NCBI GenBank assembly: GCA_038106445.1
Contig: JAYODU010000002.1
Coordinates: 186,001 to 250,000 of the forward strand
Reading direction: 5' to 3'
DNA from: Pseudemcibacter sp038106445
GTDB taxonomy: Bacteria > Pseudomonadota > Alphaproteobacteria > Sphingomonadales > Emcibacteraceae
DNA length: 64,000 nt
The notes under the pieces were generated by a model, which did not search any database, was not told the origin of the DNA, and saw nothing but the letters and a program-made list of their open reading frames with translations. Both the position numbers and the translations under genes were made by a program. Below, one piece after another: positions 1-9,666 of the stretch (position 1 is the first letter of the stretch; the number at the start of each line of letters is the position of its first letter).

Positions 1-35
1 TCCAAGCCTGACAAATTTATTTATTTAATAAAATC

Positions 36-71
36 AAAAAAGGCATAGTCTTACGGACCATGCCTTTTTTT
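36..71 (-). terminator. Intrinsic terminator downstream of aspS
   Basis: An A-run plus GGCAT arm pairs with ATGCC plus a T-run, and the stem continues as GTC/GAC after one A-C mismatch around a short TTACG loop. A-runs and T-runs flank both sides, so it could work in both directions. It lies just after the aspS stop codon on the minus strand. Confidence 0.8.
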
Positions 72-79
72 GTTTCTCA

Positions 80-1870
80 TTAATGTTCCGTTTTCGGATC
101 AGGAACCACCGTCCTTAAATGCAGCTCACGAAGTTGTTTCATTTCAACTTCACTCGGCGCATTCATCATCAGATCCTCGGCTTTCTGGTTCATCGGAAAG
201 ACAATAACCTCACGGATATTTGGTTCATTCGCAAGCAACATAACAATACGGTCAATACCTGGCGCAATACCACCATGGGGTGGTGCGCCATATTTCAGCG
301 CATTAAGCATACCTGCAAAACGCTTTTCAACCACTTCGGGGCCGTAACCTGCAATTTCAAATGCCTTATACATGATTTCCGGAACATGGTTTCTAATCGC
401 CCCTGATGAAAGCTCAATACCATTACAAACAATGTCATACTGATATCCCAAAATATCTTCCGGATCCATTGTCTTAAGCGCTTCAAGACCCCCTTGGGGC
501 ATTGAGAATGGGTTATGGCTGAAATCCAGTTTCTTTTCAACGTCGTCATATTCATACATTGGAAAATCAACTATCCAGCAGAATTTAAACTCATCCTTGC
601 TGATCAGTTCAAGGTCTTCTCCAACCTTGGTACGTGCATGTCCGGCCAGTTTTGCAGCATCCTCGTCCTTACCACAACTGAAGAAGACACCGTCATTTCC
701 GTCCAGACCGGCTATCTCCATGAGTTTGGCAATCCGTTCTTCATCAAGGTTTTTGGCAATTGGCCCCATGGCTTCATCATCCTTGAAACGAATATAACCA
801 AGTCCTGCATATCCTTCGGAACGTGCCCAGTCATTCATTTTATCAAAAAATGACCGCGGCTGGCTGCCCCCTGCTCCCGGTGCGGGGATTGCACGTACAA
901 CTGCACCATTTTTAATGGCACTAGCGAAGATACCAAACCCGGAGCCATCAAAAATATCGGTCACATCACATATTTCAATCGGATTACGAAGGTCTGGTTT
1001 GTCTGAACCGTATTTCAACATCGCATCCCTGTAAGAAATGCGCGGAAACGGTGCCTGGGTTACTTTCTTATCGGAAAATTCCTCAAACACACCCTGCATG
1101 ACCGGTTCAATCGCCGCAAATACATCGTCCTGTGTTACATAAGACATTTCCATATCAAGCTGGTAAAATTCCCCAGGGCTACGATCTGCACGCGCATCTT
1201 CATCACGAAAACAGGGCGCAATCTGGAAATAACGATCAAACCCTGCAATCATTAAAAGCTGTTTGAATTGTTGCGGTGCCTGCGGCAGGGCGTAAAACTT
1301 ACCCGGGTGCAAACGACTTGGCACCAGAAAATCCCGCGCACCTTCCGGTGATGATGCTGTCAGGATCGGTGTCTGAAATTCCTTAAAGCCCTGATCAACC
1401 ATGCGGCGACGGATGCTCGAAATAATATCTGACCTCAGAACAATATTTTTATGGATACGCTCGCGACGCAGATCAAGAAAACGATACTTAAGACGGATAT
1501 CTTCCGGGTATTCCTGATCACCGAAAACAGGCATAGGAAGCTCTTCTGCCGCATTAAGCAGGTCGACTTTTTTAACCAGAATTTCAACCTCCCCGGTCGG
1601 GAGTTCCGGGTTAACCACATCGGCATTACGTTTAATTACTTCACCTTCCACACGGATAACACTCTCCGCGCGGACATTTTCAGCAAGATTAAAAATGTCC
1701 TTGAAATCGCTGTCAAAGACGCATTGTGTAATACCATAATGATCACGCAGATCAATGAATAAAAGGCCACCATGATCGCGCTTACGGTGTACCCAGCCAG
1801 ACAGACGTGCCACTTCACCAACATGACCGGCGCGGAGCTCATTACAGGTATGAGATCTATATTCGTGCAT
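80..1870 (-). CDS. aspS: Aspartyl-tRNA synthetase (probably non-discriminating)
   Basis: Class IIb aminoacyl-tRNA synthetase that charges tRNA with aspartate in the cytoplasm. At 596 residues it has the full bacterial length: an N-terminal OB-fold (about 1-110), catalytic core motif 2 (FRDEDARADRSPG, 221-233), an inserted GAD domain, and motif 3 (GIDRIVMLL) near the C terminus. The OB-fold reads GWVHRKRDHGG, with His at residue 33. From family knowledge, His here is typical of AspRS enzymes that charge both tRNA-Asp and tRNA-Asn, whereas discriminating enzymes usually have Leu. It may therefore also make Asp-tRNA-Asn for GatCAB; that is inference. It is divergent from rnd and followed by a hairpin terminator. 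Confidence 0.97.
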   Translation of the reverse strand: MHEYRSHTCNELRAGHVGEVARLSGWVHRKRDHGGLLFIDLRDHYGITQCVFDSDFKDIFNLAENVRAESVIRVEGEVIKRNADVVNPELPTGEVEILVKKVDLLNAAEELPMPVFGDQEYPEDIRLKYRFLDLRRERIHKNIVLRSDIISSIRRRMVDQGFKEFQTPILTASSPEGARDFLVPSRLHPGKFYALPQAPQQFKQLLMIAGFDRYFQIAPCFRDEDARADRSPGEFYQLDMEMSYVTQDDVFAAIEPVMQGVFEEFSDKKVTQAPFPRISYRDAMLKYGSDKPDLRNPIEICDVTDIFDGSGFGIFASAIKNGAVVRAIPAPGAGGSQPRSFFDKMNDWARSEGYAGLGYIRFKDDEAMGPIAKNLDEERIAKLMEIAGLDGNDGVFFSCGKDEDAAKLAGHARTKVGEDLELISKDEFKFCWIVDFPMYEYDDVEKKLDFSHNPFSMPQGGLEALKTMDPEDILGYQYDIVCNGIELSSGAIRNHVPEIMYKAFEIAGYGPEVVEKRFAGMLNALKYGAPPHGGIAPGIDRIVMLLANEPNIREVIVFPMNQKAEDLMMNAPSEVEMKQLRELHLRTVVPDPKTEH

Positions 1871-1980
1871 ATTCTTTCAACATCTTTTTTAATATTCAGA
1901 TTTTATTTAGTGTCTTTTTGTGCTTTATTGTCGCTTTGTCAAGCTAATCTTTAATGTAAGCCAGTATAATAAGGGTATAA

Positions 1981-3147
1981 ATGATTGTAATTACAACAAA
2001 TGATGACTTAAGGGCACTTTGCGGGCGTCTTTCTAAATCCGATTATGTCACTGTTGATACAGAATTCCTACGTGATAAAACATATTATTCAAAACTTTGT
2101 CTGATCCAGATTGCTGATGATAACGAGTATCATGCAATTGATACGCTATCTGCCGGGCTTGATCTGAAGCCTTTTTATGATCTGATGGAAAATGAAAGCG
2201 TCGTCAAAGTCTTTCATGCTGCCAAACAGGATATTGAAATCTTTGTTAACCACGCAAATGTAATACCAACTCCACTTTTTGATTCTCAGATAGCCGCAAT
2301 GGTGTGCGGTTTTGGCGATAGTATCGGATATGAGAAACTTGTTGCTTCATTCTGCAATGAACAGCTTGATAAAAGCACAAGATTTACGGATTGGTCGAGA
2401 CGGCCGCTAACAGAGAGGCAAATTGACTATGCGCTTGGTGATGTTACACACCTTCGAACTATATATAAAAAATTAAAAAGTCAGCTTGAAAAATCTAGAC
2501 GTGAAAGTTGGCTCAAGGAAGAACTTGAAGAACTAATGGACAGAGAAACATATATTGTTCATCCTGAGAATGCATGGCAGCGTATAAAAATCCGCAATAA
2601 CAACAGGAGATTCAATGCTATCGTTCGTAAAGTTGCAGAATGGAGGGAAGACCAGGCACAGAGCCGCAATCTGCCACGAAACCGTATCATGCGCGACGAA
2701 GTACTTCTTGAATTATCCGCTGTAAGGCCCCAGCATACAAATGCACTTACCAGCATACGGGGGCTGGGTGCCAATTTCGCATCAAGTAAAGCCGGTAAAA
2801 GCGTTATAGAGGCCATTAAGGAAGCATCAGAGCTTCCAGAAGATCAACTTCCGGTTATTCCAAGACGTCCGCCAACCTCTCAAAATACAGATCCCATCGT
2901 TGAACTTTTAAAAGTACTGTTAAAACTTGTCTGTAAAAGCGAAAATGTTGCCCCCAAGCTTATTGCCAATGCGGAAGATCTTGAAAAAATAGCAGAAGAT
3001 GATCATACAAATGTTAAGGCGCTGAAGGGTTGGCGGTATGATATATTCGGTAAAGATGCGATTTCGCTCAAAGAAGGCAAAGTGGCATTTGCAATTAAGA
3101 ACGGCGAAATCATCATAATGCCCGTGATTGAAGAAAATTTAACATAG
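1981..3147 (+). CDS. rnd: Ribonuclease D
   Basis: 3'-5' exoribonuclease of the DEDD superfamily that trims tRNA precursors and other structured RNA 3' ends. The protein has 388 residues. The exonuclease domain fills about residues 1-170, with VDTEF giving the first acidic pair (D26, E28), HAAKQDIEI the second Asp (D84), and YALGDVTHL the last block. An HRDC-like helical region follows at about 205-290. The ATG start has AAGGG five bases upstream. It is divergently arranged to aspS and ends one base before the esterase gene, so the two probably share a transcript. Confidence 0.95.
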   Translation: MIVITTNDDLRALCGRLSKSDYVTVDTEFLRDKTYYSKLCLIQIADDNEYHAIDTLSAGLDLKPFYDLMENESVVKVFHAAKQDIEIFVNHANVIPTPLFDSQIAAMVCGFGDSIGYEKLVASFCNEQLDKSTRFTDWSRRPLTERQIDYALGDVTHLRTIYKKLKSQLEKSRRESWLKEELEELMDRETYIVHPENAWQRIKIRNNNRRFNAIVRKVAEWREDQAQSRNLPRNRIMRDEVLLELSAVRPQHTNALTSIRGLGANFASSKAGKSVIEAIKEASELPEDQLPVIPRRPPTSQNTDPIVELLKVLLKLVCKSENVAPKLIANAEDLEKIAEDDHTNVKALKGWRYDIFGKDAISLKEGKVAFAIKNGEIIIMPVIEENLT

Positions 3148-3148
3148 T

Positions 3149-3952
3149 ATGTATCAAAGGCTAAAATTATTTTTATATATATGTATTTTAGTGACTGGTT
3201 CGGGATTTAAGTCTTCCCAGGCACAGGAAACAGGGTTTCTGGAGCGCTCTCTCCCATTAAACGGGTATGATCGCCCATATCAAATATATGTCCCGGGGAA
3301 TTACGACCCCAATAAAAAATGGCCCGTCATCCTTTTCCTACATGGCGCAGGAGAACAGGGTTGGGATGGTTATAGTCAAACTACTGTTGGATTGGGTACC
3401 GCAATTAAACGTTATACTGAAAGATACCCTGCCATTGTTGTTTTTCCCCAAGCAAGACCACCGCTTGGCTGGACTGAGGAAGACGCAGAATTTGCCATGA
3501 GAACCCTTGAAGACGCAGAACGTGAATATTCTACGGATAAAGACAGGGTATACATTACCGGGCTTTCAAACGGTGGCTATGGTGCCTGGCGATTAGCTTA
3601 TAAATATCCGGATCGCTTCGCTGCTGCACTCGTTATTTGTGGTTTCCTGAGTGACGATGAAAGGTATAATAGTGATGTCCCATTTCCGCGTTTTAACCCG
3701 GCGATCAAAACGGATAATATCGATCTTTACAATGCGTTAGCCCAAAAGATCAAGCATATGCCGATCTGGATTTACCATGGCGATGATGACAATGTCATTG
3801 ATGTTGATGGATCAAGAAATATATACCGTGCTCTGCTTGGCTACAGCGCAGATGTAAAATATACTGAACTTCCCGGTATTGGTCATAATTCATGGGATAT
3901 TGCCTATCGTTCCATAAGCACCGCTAAATGGCTATTTGAACAAAGTAAATAA
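3149..3952 (+). CDS. Secreted alpha/beta-hydrolase (esterase/feruloyl- or PHB depolymerase-like)
   Basis: A 267-residue protein with an N-terminal signal peptide (hydrophobic residues 5-20, probable cleavage near SQA-Q at 25), so it is likely exported to the periplasm or beyond. The alpha/beta-hydrolase fold is clear: an HGAGEQGWDG oxyanion region near 65-74, the nucleophile elbow GLSNGG with Ser140, an acidic cluster HGDDDN at 210-215 supplying the acid, and catalytic His246 in GIGHNSWD. The pattern fits the small esterases annotated as dienelactone hydrolase, phospholipase/carboxylesterase or polyhydroxybutyrate depolymerase-like. The substrate cannot be predicted. It starts one base after rnd and converges on ppx. 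Confidence 0.85.
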   Translation: MYQRLKLFLYICILVTGSGFKSSQAQETGFLERSLPLNGYDRPYQIYVPGNYDPNKKWPVILFLHGAGEQGWDGYSQTTVGLGTAIKRYTERYPAIVVFPQARPPLGWTEEDAEFAMRTLEDAEREYSTDKDRVYITGLSNGGYGAWRLAYKYPDRFAAALVICGFLSDDERYNSDVPFPRFNPAIKTDNIDLYNALAQKIKHMPIWIYHGDDDNVIDVDGSRNIYRALLGYSADVKYTELPGIGHNSWDIAYRSISTAKWLFEQSK

Positions 3953-3970
3953 TTTTAAGCAGAAAATATT

Positions 3971-5455
3971 TTAAAATTTAAAACTATCGCTATCGTCAAT
4001 GACGCCTTCCAAACCCAAAAATTCTGCTAGTTCAATGTGACGTCGTTTCACGACTTCATTTACAATATCCGATTTTTCCGGATTTACATTCAGAAGCAAT
4101 CTGCCATTTGAAGGGCTTAATTCAGCCAGCCTTAAAGCTTTTGATGTTCCGGCCGATAATCTTTGCGCAAGCCGAAGGGCCAGGCCGATTTTTTTAGCGT
4201 AGTACATATCTTCACTATTTATGAGCGATTCTGCAACTTCCACCTGTCTCACCCGGTTATTTGAACCCCCATAACAAACATAAAGTGCCATGGCGATGAG
4301 ACCGGCACCCCAGTGATTAATCCCGCCAAGTCGCCCATATAATATTTCGGCAACTACTTTTTCCGCCCGATATTCCGGGTGTCCGCGCCATCCAACATCA
4401 CTTAATATACAAATAGCAAGACGAAGTCGCTTCTGTTCTGGGGACTCACCCTTAAATAGCGGGTTAATCCAGTTATAAAGTCTTTTACCATGCTCAGGAA
4501 ACCGCCCGGTCATTTCTGCCACCTGATAGCATCCTACAATCAATGGATCCTGTTTTCTAACATCTGCATCCATTTCATCATATAGAACACCTTCCCTGAT
4601 ACCGAATGCCGATACGATAAATTTTGACGGCTTTATGATCTTGAGCAGGTGGTATAGCGTGAGCGATGCCAGTGAAATAATAGAGACCCTCTTATCAGCA
4701 ATATATGGGCGGTATTCCTCAAGCTCAATGAGGCTCATTTTGGAGATTCGCCTTGCCAATGTTGTAATTTCATCAACAGGAATGATATAGTTATGCATAT
4801 TGATATGCTGGTAACCCACAACCTTCATATGAATTCGTGCAAGTGCCCGCCAGGATCCTCCAACTGCATAAAATTTGCAGCCACTTACATCCTTTAACCA
4901 CCCCACTTTGGCCAGTTCACTTTTGATTTTTCTTTTCGGATTATCAATCAGACGGCCATTTTTATCCTGAAGTCTGAGCGGGCCAATGGGAAGTGTTACT
5001 TCATTGGAGACTTGCTTTTCCTCTACGGATGCCAGCTCAAGGCTCCCCCCACCCAGATCGCCAACAATACCCTTGGCGTTTGGTACGGCACATATCACAC
5101 CGCACCCGGACAATCGCGCTTCTTCGATCCCATTAATAACCTGAATGTCCAGGCCGGTTCTTTTTTTAACTTTTTTAATAAAATCCGGGCCGTTCTTTGC
5201 GTCCCTTACAGCCGAGGTTGCGACAATTTTAGGGTCACTTATTTCCATCTTGGAAAGTAACATAGCAAACCGCAAGAGCGTTGAAATAGCAAGTTCCATT
5301 GCTACCTTCATCATCATCCCATTTACGGATACACCGCGCCCAAGACCACAAAAGACTTTTTCATTAAAAACGATATAAGGAGCACGCTCTCTATTTTCAT
5401 AAACAACCAGACGAACGGTATTAGAGCCAATGTCAATTACGGCAAATTTTCCCAA
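3971..5455 (-). CDS. ppx: Exopolyphosphatase (Ppx/GppA family)
   Basis: Releases orthophosphate from inorganic polyphosphate, or hydrolyses pppGpp, in the cytoplasm. The 494-residue protein opens with the actin-like ATPase-fold phosphate 1 motif AVIDIGSNTVRLVVYE. GDLGGGSLELA near 132-142 is the second phosphate-binding loop. The C-terminal half (from about 300) matches the helical HD-like extension of the long Ppx form. It lies 19 bases downstream of ppk1 on the same strand, so synthesis and breakdown of polyphosphate appear to share an operon. The family does not separate Ppx from GppA reliably by sequence, but the ppk1 neighbour favours Ppx. Confidence 0.93.
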   Translation of the reverse strand: MGKFAVIDIGSNTVRLVVYENRERAPYIVFNEKVFCGLGRGVSVNGMMMKVAMELAISTLLRFAMLLSKMEISDPKIVATSAVRDAKNGPDFIKKVKKRTGLDIQVINGIEEARLSGCGVICAVPNAKGIVGDLGGGSLELASVEEKQVSNEVTLPIGPLRLQDKNGRLIDNPKRKIKSELAKVGWLKDVSGCKFYAVGGSWRALARIHMKVVGYQHINMHNYIIPVDEITTLARRISKMSLIELEEYRPYIADKRVSIISLASLTLYHLLKIIKPSKFIVSAFGIREGVLYDEMDADVRKQDPLIVGCYQVAEMTGRFPEHGKRLYNWINPLFKGESPEQKRLRLAICILSDVGWRGHPEYRAEKVVAEILYGRLGGINHWGAGLIAMALYVCYGGSNNRVRQVEVAESLINSEDMYYAKKIGLALRLAQRLSAGTSKALRLAELSPSNGRLLLNVNPEKSDIVNEVVKRRHIELAEFLGLEGVIDDSDSFKF

Positions 5456-5474
5456 AATAGGTCCCTACAACTTT

Positions 5475-7586
5475 TTAATCGTTTTCTTCTTTAATTGCTT
5501 TACCTGTACCGGACAAACTTGGGTTTGTCATGAAATAATTATGAGCTGAGAAGGGTTCCCCTCCTACTTCTACCTTCTTATATCGATCATCCGCGTTTAA
5601 CGTCCAGCTTTGGGCTGTATCTTTCATGTTTGCCCCCATAATCTGATCCAATACCTGCGAATGAACTGTTGGATTTTCAAGCGGCACAAGAATTTCAACA
5701 CGCCTCTCAAAATTCCGTGGCATCCAGTCTGCCGACGAAATAAAGACCTTGGTTTTTTTAGAGGGCAGCCTGTAACCGTTCCCAAAGCAGACGATACGGG
5801 CATGCTCAAGAAATCTTCCTACAATACTTTTCACCCGAATATTTTCTGACATCCCCTTTACCCCGGCACGCAGACAGCATATCCCTCTGACAACCATATC
5901 GATTTGTACGCCGTGATTTGATGCTTCGTATAGTTTATCGATTATGATCGGATCAACCAATGCATTCAATTTAACCCAAATGCTGGCAGGTTTTCCAGCC
6001 TTGGCAAATTCAATTTCCTTATCAATCAGCTCCATCAAAGTTGGCCTGATGAAAAACGGGGAAATTTTTGCTTTCCTCAGGGATTTCGGGACCGTATTTC
6101 CTGTAAGATAGTTAAAAATATGTACCGCATCATTGCCCAAGTCCGGATCATCGGTAAAAAAGGAAATATCCGTATAAACTTTCGCCGTTTGCGGATGGTA
6201 GTTTCCGGTGCCAAAATGGACGTATGATTTTAATTTTTCTTCTTCACGGCGGATCACAACCGAAATCTTCGCATGTGTTTTAAGCTCAAGAAAACCGAAG
6301 ACAACCTGAACCCCTGCCCGTTCCATATCCTGCGCCCATTTAATATTCCTGGCTTCATCAAAGCGCGCTTTAAGTTCCACCAGGGCGGTCACTGATTTAC
6401 CGGATTCTGCTGCTTTGATAAGTGCTTCAACAATGGGACTGTTATCACCCGTTCTGTATAGTGTTTGTTTAATGGCTAGCACTTTTGCGTCCTGAGCTGC
6501 CTGTTGAATAAAACTAACAACCACGTCAAAGCTTTCAAAGGGGTGGTGAACAACAAAATCCTTCTGGCTGATCGCTGCGAAAATATTACCCCCGAATTCC
6601 TTTACGCGCTCAGGAAAACGCGGGCTAAATTTTTCAAACAGCAGGTCTTTGCGGTCCTCAACGATAAGGTCACTTAATTCTGAAAGTCCCAATATACCAT
6701 CAACATCAATAATTTCATCTTTACCCACGCCAAGTTCCTTGCGAACAATACGGCGGAGATTTCTTGGCATGGTTTTATTAACTTCTAGACGCACAACATT
6801 TCCACGACGTCGCCTTTTCAGGGCACTTTCAAACACCAGCACTAAATCTTCTGCTTTTTCTTCAACCTCAAGCTCGCTATCGCGAATAATCCTGAAGATA
6901 CCTTCATTTACAAGTTTATAATTTGGGAAAATCAGATTAATAAATAGCCTTAAAACATTTTCCAGTGAAATAAACCTGATTTGTACGCCATCTTCAGGAA
7001 GCCTAATGAACCTTTTAGTCTGCGTGGGAATTGGTAGTAGCGCCAAAAGCGATTTATCATCATTTTCACGTTTAAGATCAATGATCAATGAAAACCCAAG
7101 ATTTGGAATAAACGGAAACGGATGAGCCAGATCAATGGCGAGCGGTGTCAAAATCGGAAATACGTTTTCAAGAAAATATGTCTCAAGCCAGTCTTTATCT
7201 TTTTTGCTAAGATCATTGCTTTCAAGCAAATTTAAATTATTTTCTCTAAGCTCTTGCAGAAGCTCACGGCATTCTATTTGCTGCTTTTCAACCAGTTCTT
7301 CGGAAAATTTGTTAATCTTGATAAGCTGCTCTTCCGGTGTAAGTCCATCATCGCTAACCATGCTGGATCCGGTAATCATCAATCCACGAAGACCGGCAAC
7401 ACGCACCATGTAAAATTCATCAAGATTACTGCCGGAAATAGAAAGAAATCTCAGCCTTTCCAATAGCGGATAATCTTTGTTTGATGATTGTTCCATCACA
7501 CGCATGTTGAATGAAAGCCATGACAACTCACGGTTAATGAGCTTTTCAGTAACGGTAAATTGATCCAATGTTGTCATTTCGTTCAT
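5475..7586 (-). CDS. ppk1: Polyphosphate kinase 1
   Basis: Reversibly transfers the gamma phosphate of ATP to polyphosphate at the membrane-associated cytoplasmic face. At 703 residues it has the usual PPK1 length: an N-terminal helical domain beginning RELSWLSFNMRVMEQ, a head domain, and two phospholipase-D-like C-terminal domains. The autophosphorylated histidine of the family falls in the VHFGTGNYH block, and the second conserved His in LEHARIVCF. The ATG directly abuts the stop of the Hda-like gene, and ppx follows, giving the order DUF2066-hda-ppk1-ppx on one transcript. Confidence 0.96.
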   Translation of the reverse strand: MNEMTTLDQFTVTEKLINRELSWLSFNMRVMEQSSNKDYPLLERLRFLSISGSNLDEFYMVRVAGLRGLMITGSSMVSDDGLTPEEQLIKINKFSEELVEKQQIECRELLQELRENNLNLLESNDLSKKDKDWLETYFLENVFPILTPLAIDLAHPFPFIPNLGFSLIIDLKRENDDKSLLALLPIPTQTKRFIRLPEDGVQIRFISLENVLRLFINLIFPNYKLVNEGIFRIIRDSELEVEEKAEDLVLVFESALKRRRRGNVVRLEVNKTMPRNLRRIVRKELGVGKDEIIDVDGILGLSELSDLIVEDRKDLLFEKFSPRFPERVKEFGGNIFAAISQKDFVVHHPFESFDVVVSFIQQAAQDAKVLAIKQTLYRTGDNSPIVEALIKAAESGKSVTALVELKARFDEARNIKWAQDMERAGVQVVFGFLELKTHAKISVVIRREEEKLKSYVHFGTGNYHPQTAKVYTDISFFTDDPDLGNDAVHIFNYLTGNTVPKSLRKAKISPFFIRPTLMELIDKEIEFAKAGKPASIWVKLNALVDPIIIDKLYEASNHGVQIDMVVRGICCLRAGVKGMSENIRVKSIVGRFLEHARIVCFGNGYRLPSKKTKVFISSADWMPRNFERRVEILVPLENPTVHSQVLDQIMGANMKDTAQSWTLNADDRYKKVEVGGEPFSAHNYFMTNPSLSGTGKAIKEEND

Positions 7587-8300
7587 TTATTTTTCACCAC
7601 GCATTGCCAGCACCCTTTTTACCAGGGGCACTGTTATTTTCTTTTTTTCTGACATGGATAATATATCTAGTTCCCTAACCAAATCCCTAACAGATGAAAA
7701 TGATCTGTCGGCATATTTAATAATATAGCTTACCACTTTATCAGACAATATAATTTGTCGATCTGAGAATTGCTTAATAATAACTGACCTTAACAGATCA
7801 TCATCGGGCGAATTTATTTTTACGGCTTCCGATGCGAGCAGCCTTGACGACAGGTCTGCTAACTTCAAATTCCATTTCTTTGGCCTTTTGCTTGCAGTGA
7901 GCAGTAAAAAACCACCCTGTTCCTTAAGCCAGTTATAAAGATGTAATAATGCTTCAGCCTCTTTTTCACTTATTTCTTTATTATCAATATCTTCAATAAT
8001 ATAAACAAACTGATCACCAACACTGAAATTTAATGTTTTCAATTCCTCAATTCGGATAATCTGCGCATCTGAAATTTTTTGCCATATATGGGCAAGATGC
8101 GTTTTACCGCATCCTTCTGCGCCATAAATAATCAGGCAATGAAAATCTTCTTCGCCGCGCTGCCAATTTGGCCAGCTGTCTATCCAGCGAACCGCCGCTT
8201 CGTTTGACGAGGAAGGTAAAAAATCCACTTCGGAAAATATTTCCCGCACCGGCCAGTTTAATAGCAGCTGTTCCGGGCTTTTATGTGCCTCCGCCTTCAT
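7587..8300 (-). CDS. hdaA: Hda-like regulator of DnaA (AAA+ DnaA-family protein)
   Basis: Cytoplasmic AAA+ protein of 237 residues related to DnaA domain III but lacking the C-terminal helix-turn-helix that binds DnaA boxes. The N terminus (QLLLNWPVR) resembles the clamp-binding tail of Hda proteins. The Walker A loop is GAEGCGKTHL (about 60-69) and the Walker B strand VYIIEDIDN (about 99-107). The SSRLLASEAVKI and SVRDLVRELD stretches carry the Arg-finger and sensor-2 type residues. In the family it stimulates DnaA-ATP hydrolysis with the beta clamp. It overlaps the DUF2066 stop by one base and abuts ppk1. Confidence 0.85.
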   Translation of the reverse strand: MKAEAHKSPEQLLLNWPVREIFSEVDFLPSSSNEAAVRWIDSWPNWQRGEEDFHCLIIYGAEGCGKTHLAHIWQKISDAQIIRIEELKTLNFSVGDQFVYIIEDIDNKEISEKEAEALLHLYNWLKEQGGFLLLTASKRPKKWNLKLADLSSRLLASEAVKINSPDDDLLRSVIIKQFSDRQIILSDKVVSYIIKYADRSFSSVRDLVRELDILSMSEKKKITVPLVKRVLAMRGEK

Positions 8301-9478
8301 TAATTCCTGCTTTCGATTACCGCCAATTCGTTAAGTCCGATGGTCCATGCCTCATTTTCATTGTTCTGCTCAAGCATCAATCCCTGTTGGGCAAGGGATA
8401 AAGCCAATTGCTCAGGCGCACCTGCAAATTCAATTTCAAGATCGACATTATTGATACTTAAACTTTTCAAATTTACGTTACGTACCAGATTTACTTTTCC
8501 AAGCTGCCTTTGGATAACTACCCAGTCTTCCATTTTAGCAATTGTTCCGCGGGCATAAATTTTCGAGGCAAAATCGTAATTAACCAGTACTTTGGATTTC
8601 CATAAATCATCAACCCAGTCTGTCGCTTCATCAACACCAGCCATATACAGTGCATCAATATTGGACATACCGTTTTCATCAAATGCCGGCATTGTGACAC
8701 TCAGCCTTTTTGTTGCATTTTCTTCTTCCAATGCAGGGTTATTACGGTCAAGCTGAATATCAAGAACAAGTTCATCCTTAGCCGCATTTTTGCGCACTGT
8801 CGCGGTTGCAATAATCAAATCATTGAGCGTATTCTCACTGATATAGGCTTCAATAGAATTTCTGTCACCATTTCTTGCCTGAAGCGCACTAATATACATC
8901 CTGTTTTTAAGCTTAGGCATTGGCGTATCAATTGGCACAAGATTATTGATCACATCATATTGTTGCCACGTTTCGCGCCATTTATTATTTTTTTCCCAAA
9001 GCATCAGGGCCCCGGCTTCTTCAAGGACCGGAAGCACGCTAACCGCAGTACCCAGCGTTTCCGCAAAGGGAATTTTATAAAAACTAAGCACTTCATTAAC
9101 CTTGGTACGATTAAAATGAACAATCAGCGAAGCGATATACCGTACACTTGAACGCCTTTCATCGTTAATTTCAAATCCGCTGATAAATTCCTGAACTTCC
9201 TGATCGGTGAAACTTGGCAGTTTTTCACGGTCCGAAATGCGAATGATGCGTCTGAATAAACGCTCTAACGCCGCACGCTGTCCTTTTTGAAGTGCTCTAT
9301 CCCGCGCGGTTGTTACATTTCTTGATGTTTCGTCCACTTGAACGTTATAAATGGTGTAGATACGGGCTTCACGGTCATCATTTGTAACGAAATTTTGTGC
9401 CAATGTTGGGTTAATATAGCTAATCCAAAACATTAAAAAACAAATATACTTAATTGTTTTATTTAATTTTATTTTCAA
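8300..9478 (-). CDS. DUF2066 domain-containing exported protein
   Basis: A 392-residue protein with a signal peptide (hydrophobic 11-24, cleavage near TLAQ at 25-28). The rest matches the general pattern of DUF2066 proteins that commonly sit beside hda and purM in alpha- and gammaproteobacteria: an early QRAALERLFRRI segment and a C-terminal QLALSLAQQGLML segment. Its biochemical role is unknown. The only start in frame before the signal peptide is a TTG. It leads the operon DUF2066-hda-ppk1-ppx and is divergent from purM across 188 bp, a stretch in which I recognised no clear regulatory site. Confidence 0.8.
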   Translation of the reverse strand: MKIKLNKTIKYICFLMFWISYINPTLAQNFVTNDDREARIYTIYNVQVDETSRNVTTARDRALQKGQRAALERLFRRIIRISDREKLPSFTDQEVQEFISGFEINDERRSSVRYIASLIVHFNRTKVNEVLSFYKIPFAETLGTAVSVLPVLEEAGALMLWEKNNKWRETWQQYDVINNLVPIDTPMPKLKNRMYISALQARNGDRNSIEAYISENTLNDLIIATATVRKNAAKDELVLDIQLDRNNPALEEENATKRLSVTMPAFDENGMSNIDALYMAGVDEATDWVDDLWKSKVLVNYDFASKIYARGTIAKMEDWVVIQRQLGKVNLVRNVNLKSLSINNVDLEIEFAGAPEQLALSLAQQGLMLEQNNENEAWTIGLNELAVIESRN

Positions 9479-9666
9479 TTCTTTTACTCAATATTTATTG
9501 GCATTAGCATGACTGTAATATGGCATCATGTCATCACTATGGCAAGCAGTATAGATATTCATTGTGACAATAATATTGCAGATGATCCATTTAAAAAAAG
9601 CCTGTTTTTTTTATAGCCTTTTGGTTCTGCAACGCTTATATCTGTTTGATATACAGTCACAACAAT

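Noticed and set aside
1965..1970. TATAAT as a -10 box for rnd
   Set aside because: No -35 at suitable spacing, and the transcript would start after the apparent Shine-Dalgarno.
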